From NCBI RefSeq assembly GCF_022538115.1, contig NZ_JAKZAL010000001.1, forward strand, positions 62,001-126,000: 64,000 bases of DNA, read 5' to 3'. The notes under the pieces are model-generated. The model worked only from the letters and a program-made list of their open reading frames with translations. It was not told where the DNA came from and made no database searches. This stretch comes from Cognataquiflexum rubidum. Its GTDB lineage: Bacteria; Bacteroidota; Bacteroidia; Cytophagales; Cyclobacteriaceae. The translations under genes were made by a program, and so were the position numbers. Shown one piece after another: positions 52,859 to 60,732 of this stretch; position 1 is the first letter of the stretch; every line of letters starts with the position of its first letter.

Positions 52859-55800
52859 ATGAACCTATTAAGATTCCCGGTTTTCCTTTGTTTTCTTCTC
52901 CTAATCACCTTTCCCTCCTGTCGCAACGAAAAAAATCAAGGAGCAGAAAGGTCATTGGAAAATGCGCTCTCCACTTTCGAATTGGAGGATGGATTTCAGA
53001 TTGAGCTCATCGCCGGTGAGCCTTTGATTTCGGATCCGGTGGACATGGAAATTGATGAATTTGGAAGGCTTTATGTCGTTGAAATGCATGGCTACCCTTT
53101 GGATAAAAGTGGTACCGGCAAGATCAAATTACTTTCTGACACGGACGGAGATGGCATGATGGACCAAAGCATTGTCTTTGCGGAAGGTCTGATGCTGCCG
53201 ACTGGAATTATGAGATGGAAAAACGGAGTAATCGTAACCGATCCTCCCCATGTCTATTATCTCGAGGACAGCGATGGTGATGGAAAAGCTGATATTAAAG
53301 AGATAATGTTGACAGGATTTGCGGTTTCCAATCCCCAGCACAACGTCAATAGTCCCAGGCTTGGATTGGACAATTGGATCTATTTGGGACATGAACAAGC
53401 GGTAACTACAAAGACTTACGAGGCGGAATTTGGTGACAGGGGATCAGAGGTGTATTTTCCTTCCCAACCCGACGGCCCAAAACTTATCCAAAATGCCGGG
53501 GGCAGGAGTGTACGTTTCCAGCCTGATTCACATCAATTGGAAGCTTTGGCCAGCAGGACACAGTTTGGGCATACTTTCGATAATTGGGGCCATCGCTTTG
53601 TGGTAAACAACAGCAACCATATCATCCAGGATGTGATGGCCGCAAAATACCTTGACCGAAACCCCTTCCTTATTGTACCGGAAACTACCCAATCCATTTC
53701 CGACCACGGCAATGCAGCTGAAGTCTTTCCCATAACAAAAAACCCTGAACACCAGCTGTTGACGGATATTGGGGTCATCACTTCTGCCTGTGGAATAACG
53801 GCCTACCTTGGCGCCTCATTTCCCTCAGAGTATGACCAAGCTGTATTTGTAGCCGAACCTGTAAGTAATATCATCCATATAGATATTTTGGAGGAAAAAG
53901 GAACGGTTTTCACTGCCCGAAGACAGCATGCTGAAAAGGAATTCCTGGCTTCTACTGATTCTTGGTTTCGGCCGGTAAACATGTATATCGGACCCGATGG
54001 GGCGCTCTATGTGGTGGACTATTACAGGCAAATCATCGAACATCCGGAGTGGATGGCGGAAGAAGTTATCAAATCCGGCGCATTGTATAATGGAACTGAA
54101 AAAGGAAGAATTTATAGGATTACGCCAAAGGGTACCAAACCACTCAACTGGTCAAACAACATCAAATTGGGGGATTTCTCCGCAGAACAGCTTGTAGAAA
54201 AACTCAATGACCCCAATATCTGGTGGAGAAGAAATGCGCAGCGGCTCCTTTTGGATAAGAAATCAAAGGAGACAACCGAGGGCTTAACTTTATTGGCTGA
54301 AAATCAAAATTCCCCCAAAGGAAGTGTTCATGCATTGTGGACTTTGGAAGGATTGGGCAAGCTTAGTCCCGGCTCAATCCTAAGTGCTTTGAAAAACCCT
54401 GAACCAGGCGTAAGGGAAAATGCCATCAAACTAGCTGAATTGCATTTGGATGCTGCTTCTGAATTGAAGGATTATTTACCCAAAATGAAAGATGACAAGG
54501 ATCCCAAAGTCAGGTTTCAATTGCTTTGTACGCTTGGGTTTTTGGATAGTCCTAAAGCAGCACAAGCCCGGCAGGATTTACTTTTTGGAAACATGGATGA
54601 TCCATGGATGCAGGTGGCGGCATTATCTGCCCCATTTGAGGAAAGCAGCAAGTTAATGGTTTCTGTTTTGGAAGGTTTTCAACCTGATAATCCTGGATAT
54701 ACCACGCTATTGCAGCGGTTGAGTGCGATGACAGGTGCCAGTCTTGATTATGCTATCATCCTAAATTTGATTCAAAAAGCAACCTCAAAACCAATAGATG
54801 GTAAGGATTGGCAGGCTCCACTGCTGCGAGGATTGGCGCAAGGGATTCAAAGTAAAAAAGCATCAGACTCCTCCCTTAAACCAGCCGAAAACCTGCTTGC
54901 CAAATCTTGTTTCGAAAATCCCTCCATTGCTGTGCGACAAGCTTCCCTCCAACTGTTGAAGGTCATTGGTCTCTCAATAAATGATGAGTCTAAAATTTGG
55001 ATGGAGCATGCCAAATTGAACTTAAGGAATAGAACCTTGGCGGATGATGAAAGGGTCTTGGCCATCGAATTCCTTTCGTTACAAAACCCCTATCCCTATC
55101 TGGAATCCTTAAAAGGGCTGATTCAGCCTACTGAACCAAAGCCCGTTCAGGTAGCTGCTATAAAAACACTCAGCTATATTCCGGATGACATGGTAGCACC
55201 ATTTGTTTTGAGCCAATGGTCCACCCTGACTCCTGAAATCAGAGAGGAGGCTATCAATGCCCTGATGTCAAATGAAACAAGAATGAAATTATTGCTCGGA
55301 GCTATTGAGGAGGGAACAGTTCAGCCTTCTAATCTTGGCTGGAGGCGAAGTGTCCAACTGATGAATCATTCCAATGAATCCATTAAGACAAAAGCACGCC
55401 TGTTGATAAATAAAGATGAAAGCAAAGGGGAAGAATTATTGCAAAAGTATCAAGCAGCACTCACATCACATGGAACCTTCGAAAAAGGCAGAATCATCTT
55501 TGACAACAACTGCGCATCATGTCACAAAATGGGGGAAGATATGGGCCGGGATTTTGGTCCTAACCTCGCAAGTCTTAAAAACAGGAGGGCCGAAAACATA
55601 TTGAGTGATATCCTATTCCCAAACCTGTCCATAGCGGATGGCTATGACCTATGGTCCATCGAAATGCAAAATGGAGAGGTTTTGCAAGGCATCATCGGAT
55701 CCGAAACACCCAATGCAATTCTCCTTAGGATAGGCGGCGGAACAGAGAGAAACATTTCACGCAGTGACATCAAGAGTCTAAATGTCATGGACATTTCGGC

Positions 55801-55891
55801 CATGCCCCCAGGTCTGGAAGAAGCCATCAACCCACAGCAAATGGCGGATTTGCTGGCCTTTATCCTTAAAATTAAATCCAACCCAAAATGA
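52859..55891 (+). CDS. PVC-type cytochrome c lipoprotein with dehydrogenase-like propeller (2)
   Basis: This 1010-residue lipoprotein has signal and lipobox (LLLITFPSC). The propeller domain (about 35-420; 'QIELIAGEPLISDPVDM', 'GRLYVVEMHGYP', 'DTDGDGMMDQSIVFAEGL', 'NVNSPRLGLDNWIYLG') and the HEAT-like helical region (about 440-840) resemble the first protein at 39318, with which it is paralogous. The C-terminal cytochrome domain has the heme motif CASCHKMG near residue 884 and ends 'PGLEEAINPQQMADLLAFI', the sequence known from PVC-type cytochromes. Probably a periplasmic sugar oxidation enzyme. It overlaps the next gene by four bases (ATGA). Confidence 0.9.
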   Translation: MNLLRFPVFLCFLLLITFPSCRNEKNQGAERSLENALSTFELEDGFQIELIAGEPLISDPVDMEIDEFGRLYVVEMHGYPLDKSGTGKIKLLSDTDGDGMMDQSIVFAEGLMLPTGIMRWKNGVIVTDPPHVYYLEDSDGDGKADIKEIMLTGFAVSNPQHNVNSPRLGLDNWIYLGHEQAVTTKTYEAEFGDRGSEVYFPSQPDGPKLIQNAGGRSVRFQPDSHQLEALASRTQFGHTFDNWGHRFVVNNSNHIIQDVMAAKYLDRNPFLIVPETTQSISDHGNAAEVFPITKNPEHQLLTDIGVITSACGITAYLGASFPSEYDQAVFVAEPVSNIIHIDILEEKGTVFTARRQHAEKEFLASTDSWFRPVNMYIGPDGALYVVDYYRQIIEHPEWMAEEVIKSGALYNGTEKGRIYRITPKGTKPLNWSNNIKLGDFSAEQLVEKLNDPNIWWRRNAQRLLLDKKSKETTEGLTLLAENQNSPKGSVHALWTLEGLGKLSPGSILSALKNPEPGVRENAIKLAELHLDAASELKDYLPKMKDDKDPKVRFQLLCTLGFLDSPKAAQARQDLLFGNMDDPWMQVAALSAPFEESSKLMVSVLEGFQPDNPGYTTLLQRLSAMTGASLDYAIILNLIQKATSKPIDGKDWQAPLLRGLAQGIQSKKASDSSLKPAENLLAKSCFENPSIAVRQASLQLLKVIGLSINDESKIWMEHAKLNLRNRTLADDERVLAIEFLSLQNPYPYLESLKGLIQPTEPKPVQVAAIKTLSYIPDDMVAPFVLSQWSTLTPEIREEAINALMSNETRMKLLLGAIEEGTVQPSNLGWRRSVQLMNHSNESIKTKARLLINKDESKGEELLQKYQAALTSHGTFEKGRIIFDNNCASCHKMGEDMGRDFGPNLASLKNRRAENILSDILFPNLSIADGYDLWSIEMQNGEVLQGIIGSETPNAILLRIGGGTERNISRSDIKSLNVMDISAMPPGLEEAINPQQMADLLAFILKIKSNPK

Positions 55892-57132
55892 AAAAACCAC
55901 CGATTTTCACCCTGTGTCTTTTGCTTTTCCTTTTTGGTAGTGCGGCCTTTTCCCAGCAACAATCTTTTCCTTGGCCTGAGGGAAAGAAAATGGCGCTGAG
56001 CCTGAGTTTTGATGATGCCCGCGCTACAAATACAAGCCTGGGCATTCCACTTTTGAATGAGTACGGAGTAAAGGCCACATTTTTTGTATTGCCAAATAGC
56101 CTGAAACGGGATTTGGAAGGTTGGCAAAAAGCCGTAGCTGCAGGCCATGAAATGGGAAATCATTCCATACAGCATCCCTGCAGCGGAAATTTTGTCTGGT
56201 CCCGGGAAAGGGCATTGGAAAATTATACTTTAGACAGAATGAAAGCTGAATTGCATCAGGCCAATAAAGAAATTGAGGAATTACTTGGTGTAAGGCCAAC
56301 AGTTTATGCGTATCCATGTGGCCAAACCTTCGTTGGGAAGGGGATTTATACCCAATCCTTTGTTCCCCTGATTTCTGAAATGTTTCTTGCCGGAAGAAGT
56401 TGGATGGATGAAGCGCCCTCTGATCCATTCTATGCAGATATGGCTCAGCTGACCGGAATGGAAATGGACAATAAGGATTTTGATGAAATCTTGCCATTGA
56501 TTGAATCGGCTCGAAAAACCGGACAATGGTTGGTTTTGGCGGGACATGAAACTGCCGATGCCGGAAATCAAACCACTTATTTAAACATGTTGAAAAAACT
56601 TTCAGAATATGCCACTGACCCCGCCAACGGGATCTGGATCGCTCCCATCGGAACAGTGGCAAAATATGTTCTCGATACCCGTCTTGCAACTTCAGACACC
56701 ACAAACATCCCTGAACTCGTCAGGAGTTCGGCTGATGGCAGGTTAAGGTTGACCGCTGAAAAGGGACGAGCAAATGGTCCCGACATCAAATACATGCCGG
56801 ATTGGAGGGCTTTTGGATGGTTTACTTCCAAAGACAGTGTGGTATGGGAAGTCGACATCCCCGAAGAAGGAATCTATGAAGTGTGGATGGACTGGTCTGT
56901 TTCCGATGAAGAGGCGGGGAAGCAATTTATTCTGTCAGCAGGGAGTGAATCCATACAGGGAAAAGTAGAGAAATCAGGTTCGTGGGAAACTTTCAAGAAA
57001 GTTTCAATTGGCAAAATAAGGTTGAATTCAGGCTATCAGAAAGTAATCTTTAAATCTCTGGACCAATTTGAAAATGGGGCCTTACTTGACCTGAAAGAAA
57101 TCACCATGGAAAAGGTAGGAACGGGGAAATAA
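55888..57132 (+). CDS. Secreted polysaccharide deacetylase with C-terminal accessory domain
   Basis: This 414-residue protein has a signal peptide ending AFSQ. The NodB domain (about 30-255) shows 'LSLSFDDARATNT' (Asp42 and Asp43), 'GHEMGNHSIQHPCSG' (metal His92 and His96) and 'PTVYAYPCGQTF', all needed for metal-dependent deacetylation. The C-terminal part (about 275-414; 'VVWEVDIPEEGIYEVWMDW', 'KVIFKSLDQFENGALLDL') is a beta-sandwich accessory domain like those of GH-associated sulfatases. Translation is coupled to the cytochrome lipoprotein gene by the ATGA overlap, which suggests a joint task on an acetylated glycan. Confidence 0.9.
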   Translation: MKKPPIFTLCLLLFLFGSAAFSQQQSFPWPEGKKMALSLSFDDARATNTSLGIPLLNEYGVKATFFVLPNSLKRDLEGWQKAVAAGHEMGNHSIQHPCSGNFVWSRERALENYTLDRMKAELHQANKEIEELLGVRPTVYAYPCGQTFVGKGIYTQSFVPLISEMFLAGRSWMDEAPSDPFYADMAQLTGMEMDNKDFDEILPLIESARKTGQWLVLAGHETADAGNQTTYLNMLKKLSEYATDPANGIWIAPIGTVAKYVLDTRLATSDTTNIPELVRSSADGRLRLTAEKGRANGPDIKYMPDWRAFGWFTSKDSVVWEVDIPEEGIYEVWMDWSVSDEEAGKQFILSAGSESIQGKVEKSGSWETFKKVSIGKIRLNSGYQKVIFKSLDQFENGALLDLKEITMEKVGTGK

Positions 57133-57145
57133 TAACCCTCCCACT

Positions 57146-58021
57146 TTATTGTAGCATCGGAAAAAGCCTTTTAATTTCCTCTCTGGAGGGCTGGCTACCA
57201 TATTCACATATTTCAAAGGCTTCGGCATACTTGATTTGCAGGGACTTGGACTCCCCGTACCAAGTCTTCAAAGCTTCATGGACAGCTGCATTTGGAGCAA
57301 CGGTGCGCTTGCTTTTTAACCATGCTTTTCTTTCCCCTTTGTCCGTAGGTACTTCTGCTGCATAATTCCCGATCCAAGGCAGCCACTCATAAAACTGAGA
57401 TTCATGGGCATCCATCGCATCTATTTTTTTATCCAAAACAGGGGTAATGTCGACAGCTATGTCTGCTTTAAAAGGATTAGGTTTTTGGAAATTGTCCTGG
57501 AAATAAAGGAAAACAGGGTTTTTTCGAAGAGGCGGTGTATCAGGGGCAATATTGGGAACCCCGACCATATACGCGGCATCCTGAACCAAAATGGCAGTGT
57601 ACCGGTGGTCCGGATGGTAATCATTGGAACGGTGGGAAATGACCACATCTGCATCCCAATCACGGATGAGGCGGATGATTTCCAACCTGATCGGTAACGT
57701 GGCGAGCAATTCACCGTCGTGGTGGTCCAAAACATCGTAAGTGACTCCCAACCTCCGGCCCGCCTCTTTTGCTTCGGCCATTCTTCTTTTGGCCAACATC
57801 CCGCCGCCCTCTTTCATGTGCCCTGCATCTCCGTTGGTCACAGAGACAAACTTCACCTGATGGCCCATTTGAACAAATAGGGCTGCGGTTCCTCCCCCTT
57901 TGATGTCGCAGTCATCCGGATGGGCACCTATCATGATGATTTTCAAAGGTTTTTCCTGTGAAAAAGCTTCGGTCGTAAAATTCAGGAAAAGGAATGCGAG
58001 GAAGAAGTGGGTGATTTTCAT
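57146..58021 (-). CDS. PIG-L/LmbE family N-acetylglucosaminyl deacetylase
   Basis: The ATG at 58021 (MKITHFFLAFLFLNFTTEAFSQ) gives a good signal peptide; the longer form from 58072 has an implausible leader. The 291-residue product carries 'IMIGAHPDDCDIKGGG' (zinc-binding His34, Asp36 and Asp37), 'HHDGEL' and 'NDYHPDHRYTAIL', the motifs of PIG-L family deacetylases. Exported members in this phylum act on N-acetylated sugars of glycans or peptidoglycan fragments. It is convergent with the polysaccharide deacetylase gene. Confidence 0.88.
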   Translation of the reverse strand: MKITHFFLAFLFLNFTTEAFSQEKPLKIIMIGAHPDDCDIKGGGTAALFVQMGHQVKFVSVTNGDAGHMKEGGGMLAKRRMAEAKEAGRRLGVTYDVLDHHDGELLATLPIRLEIIRLIRDWDADVVISHRSNDYHPDHRYTAILVQDAAYMVGVPNIAPDTPPLRKNPVFLYFQDNFQKPNPFKADIAVDITPVLDKKIDAMDAHESQFYEWLPWIGNYAAEVPTDKGERKAWLKSKRTVAPNAAVHEALKTWYGESKSLQIKYAEAFEICEYGSQPSREEIKRLFPMLQ

Positions 58022-58154
58022 GGAAGGGTCATTTGGAAAGTTCAAGGTATTAAAAAGCAAAAGGAAAATCAATTCAGCTTACCTCAAAGACGATTGTTTT
58101 ACTTGGAAGAGAACTTACAATTCTTTCAATCCAAAATTGAAGTAGCAATTTAAT

Positions 58155-58578
58155 TGTGGATAACTTTGTGATTTAAGCTTTTATCCAGTGGAAAAATTGT
58201 GCAGAAATTATTTATTAATTTATTGTAAATCAAATATTTGAGACATAAATTTGATTCTATCAAGTGAGAGATAAAAGGCTGAAAGTAAAATTTCAGACTA
58301 GGGTCAAAAACTCGAGATGAAAAGGCAAAGGGGCTGAAAACGGCAACGTAGAAAGTCTGAAAAGGGCAACCACAGAAGTCTTGAAATCATGGATCAAAGC
58401 CAAAAGGCTGAGAAATCAGAGTTTGAAAATCTAAGGTTATGAACTTGGGCAACTGAGGGAAAAGTCACAATAACTGTAGCTTGCATGATTTGAAGATTAC
58501 GGTCTTCAGGTGATGAAGCGGGAAAAGTTCGAAAGAATTTCTTCCCGCTTTTGTTTTTAAGCCCTAGTAATTTTTTTC
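58155..58578 (+). ncRNA. Candidate structured non-coding RNA, copy A
   Basis: This 424-base non-coding segment recurs at 60073-60497 with roughly 89 percent identity. It contains no ORF over 60 codons in any frame. The conserved block begins with tgtggaTAACTTTG (58155-58168), whose TAACTTTG fits the phylum -7 element, and ends with a very strong terminator (58518-58557). Conserved hairpins include ctgaaa/tttcag (58279-58297 region) and tgaaga/tcttca around loop ttacgg (about 58490-58508). The middle is purine-rich with a 23-base repeated word (ctgaaaacggcaacgtagaa). A transcript of about 385 bases on the plus strand is inferred. It does not match tmRNA, RNase P, 6S or SRP RNA in what I can see. 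It lies between the PIG-L and M48-like genes. Confidence 0.6.
58518..58557 (+). terminator. Terminator of non-coding element copy A
   Basis: The stem runs gcgggaaaagttc, tetraloop GAAA, gaatttcttcccgc: 13 pairs with one bulged C and one G-T, followed by ttttgttttt. The same stem occurs in copy B without the bulge. Confidence 0.9.
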
Positions 58579-58628
58579 AAATTCTATTCCCCATCTTTTT
58601 TCATTATTGAATCAGGGCAATACATTCA

Positions 58629-59993
58629 TCAGTCAATATCCAAAGTTGTCTTCAACATCGCTGCAGCATCTTGACTCAAATTCCGCTGCAGGTATTGGTT
58701 GATCATCCTGAGTTCAGCATCCACATTTCTCCCCTGCGCCTTCATCTCCAACAAGCTATCCCGGTATTTCAAATAAGCCGCTTTGGATTTTTCATGTTGC
58801 TGAAGCCTCGCATACACCAAACCCTCTTCCTTATCCAATTCCGGCATTGGATCCAATGCCATTTTCCTTGCTATATGAAGGTAATCCAAAGCCAATTGGT
58901 TGGATTCCATTTCATTGGATTTTCTCCTTTGAATCCTACTCATGAGCAGATAATCAATATCAGAAGCCATCCTGGCGTCAGCAAGCTTCAAGGCAAGCAA
59001 TTGGGCATAGGAGTAATTCTTCAAATGGTATTCCTGCCATGCAGTAATGGAAACAGCACTTGCGATGGTGTTCAGGTACTGTTGGTCATCTAAAAAATTA
59101 ACCTGAGGATGCTCATCCATAAATTGGGCAGCAATCCTTTTGGCCATCAATTGCTGTTCGGAAGAATAACCTGCACCCAGGTTATCCAAGACTTGGGAGG
59201 AAAGGAAATACACAGCCATCCCGAAATCCGTCGCCAAGGTGTAGTCATGTAAAACCCCGTTATTGGCCTCATCTACTGCCATGGCCGTAGCAGCAGCCAA
59301 GGTTGCTACTGTTCCCCAAATCCTTGCCCGGCGCTCTGCTCGGATGACCTCATTCAGGTTGACAAGATTATGCTCGAGGACAGCATGGGCAATGCATTGG
59401 GCCAAAATCAGGTTGAGTTCATTTTCAGAATCTGTACTCGCAATCAGGCCTGTGGTCAGTACAATCATGCCGTTGTCAAATGAAAATGCGATATGCTCCG
59501 TGGAGTTCAAAATGACCAGGCTGAAATCCGAAGCCCTGTCTTTCAGCATGGAAAGCGGATGGATCGAATAGATCAACTGATAGATATAATCATAGAGCAT
59601 GTCATCCTGCAAAACCATATTATTGGCTAGGGCTTGGGAATAATAATCCATGGCATCTTCTATCAGTTCCTGCCTTAGTCCTCTTTCCCAACCTTTTTTA
59701 TTGATGGTTTCAGCCCTGTTTTCCATCCACACATTTTCCCAAAAATCAAGGTCGTTGCCAAGAAGGGAAATCCTGTCCTCATTGAAATACCGGTATTCCC
59801 CAAATGAGGACCTGATATAGTATTGAACCATTCCGGTATTGATGTTTTTTCTGGTACCATAAACGGTGACCGTATCTCCGACAGCATATTCCCCAAACGG
59901 CCGGATGACGTACCCTTTGAGCGTGACTTTACTTTGGGAAAAACTGAAATTTGCAACCAAGATAAAAACCAAAAGAAGAAGGAGCCTTTTCAT
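58629..59993 (-). CDS. M48-like protein with lost zinc motif (pseudoprotease)
   Basis: This 454-residue protein has a signal peptide ending FSFSQ. Residues about 155-225 read like an M48 peptidase core: 'FSLVILNSTEHIAFSFDNGMIVLTTGLI' matches the strand and loop before the active site, and 'LNLILAQCIAHAVLEHN' aligns with the family's LAHEIAHVxxxH. Here the first His and the catalytic Glu are replaced (QCIAH at 199-203), so peptidase activity is not expected. The C-terminal half (about 285-454) is helical and TPR-like, as in periplasmic BepA-type proteins. It is flanked on both sides by copies of the non-coding element. Possibly a chaperone-like or scaffolding protein of the envelope. Confidence 0.75.
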   Translation of the reverse strand: MKRLLLLLVFILVANFSFSQSKVTLKGYVIRPFGEYAVGDTVTVYGTRKNINTGMVQYYIRSSFGEYRYFNEDRISLLGNDLDFWENVWMENRAETINKKGWERGLRQELIEDAMDYYSQALANNMVLQDDMLYDYIYQLIYSIHPLSMLKDRASDFSLVILNSTEHIAFSFDNGMIVLTTGLIASTDSENELNLILAQCIAHAVLEHNLVNLNEVIRAERRARIWGTVATLAAATAMAVDEANNGVLHDYTLATDFGMAVYFLSSQVLDNLGAGYSSEQQLMAKRIAAQFMDEHPQVNFLDDQQYLNTIASAVSITAWQEYHLKNYSYAQLLALKLADARMASDIDYLLMSRIQRRKSNEMESNQLALDYLHIARKMALDPMPELDKEEGLVYARLQQHEKSKAAYLKYRDSLLEMKAQGRNVDAELRMINQYLQRNLSQDAAAMLKTTLDID

Positions 59994-60072
59994 AAAAACA
60001 GGGGTTTAGGAACATAGAGATCCTTACGGATAAAGATGGTTTTAGGTTGTTTTTAGTTAAGTGAAAAATAGA

Positions 60073-60497
60073 TGTGGATAACTTTGTGATTAAAGCTTTT
60101 TTCCAGTGGAAAAATTGTGCAGAAATTCTTTATTAATTTATTGGAAATCAATTATTTGAGGCATAAATTTGATTCTATCAAGTGAGAGATAAAAGGCTGA
60201 AAGTAAAATTTCAGACTAGGGTCAAAAACTCAAGATGAAAAGACGAAGGGGCTGAAAACGGCAACGTAGAAAGTCTGAGAAGGGCAACCGCAGAAGTCTT
60301 GGAATCATGAACCAAAGTCGAAAGGCGGCGGAATCAGAGTCGGAAAACCTAAGGTTATGAACTCGGGCAACTGGGGGAAAAGTCACAATAACTGCAGCTT
60401 GACATAATTTGAAGATTACGGTCTTCAGGTTGTGAAGCGGGAAAAGTTCGAAAGAATTTTTCCCGCTTTTGTTTTTATGGCCTAGCTAGTTTTTAAA
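60073..60497 (+). ncRNA. Candidate structured non-coding RNA, copy B
   Basis: This is the second copy of the element at 58155-58578, in the same orientation, 1918 bases downstream and separated by the M48-like gene. It opens with the same tgtggaTAACTTTG (60073-60086) and ends in the same terminator. Most differences are single-base transitions plus a few one-base indels spread along the element, as expected of diverged copies without a coding frame. The hairpin ctgaaa-gtaaaa-tttcag and the tgaagattacggtcttca hairpin are unchanged. Confidence 0.6.
60437..60476 (+). terminator. Terminator of non-coding element copy B
   Basis: The stem gcgggaaaagttc, loop GAAA, gaatttttcccgc pairs over 13 bp with a single G-T and no bulge, followed by ttttgttttt. 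Confidence 0.9.
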
Positions 60498-60522
60498 CCA
60501 AATTCTTTAAATCCAGTATAAA

Positions 60523-60558
60523 AAAAAGCAGAGACCATCAAAGGCCTCTGCTTTTTTG
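60523..60558. terminator. Bidirectional terminator
   Basis: The arms aaaaaagcagag and ctctgctttttt pair perfectly over 12 bp around a ten-base loop. A run on the left and T run on the right allow action on both strands, mainly for the minus-strand PQQ-type gene that ends at 60733. Confidence 0.85.
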
Positions 60559-60732
60559 TTTTAAAAATTTTGAATGGGTGATTTTTTTTGAGTATCTCCA
60601 AATAATCTTCGGATTTTTTAGGAACTGAATTGAAGTTCAATTCCTGCAGCTATGGTCTGTTGACTGTGGTCTGTGGACGATAATCCGACCATATGAAGCC
60701 AAAATCCTTATTTCACCCTATTTCGGATTATC

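Larger units (their letters stand above)
59994..60732. other. Long intergenic region with element copy B
   Basis: These 739 bases hold the second copy of the non-coding element (60073-60497), a bidirectional terminator (60523-60558) and, at 60645-60685, a run of the words gtctgttgactgtggtctgtggac, which resembles the run at 580-608. No ORF was supported. Confidence 0.6.

Noticed and set aside
58155-58578. Reading the element as RNase P RNA, tmRNA, 6S or SRP RNA
   Set aside because: The conserved cores I know (for example GAGGAAAGTC of RNase P, the tRNA-like end and tag frame of tmRNA) are not present, and these RNAs are normally single copy.
58155-60497. Reading the duplicated element as an insertion sequence or MITE
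   Set aside because: No transposase, no terminal inverted repeats and no target-site duplication were seen, and the ends coincide with a promoter box and a terminator.
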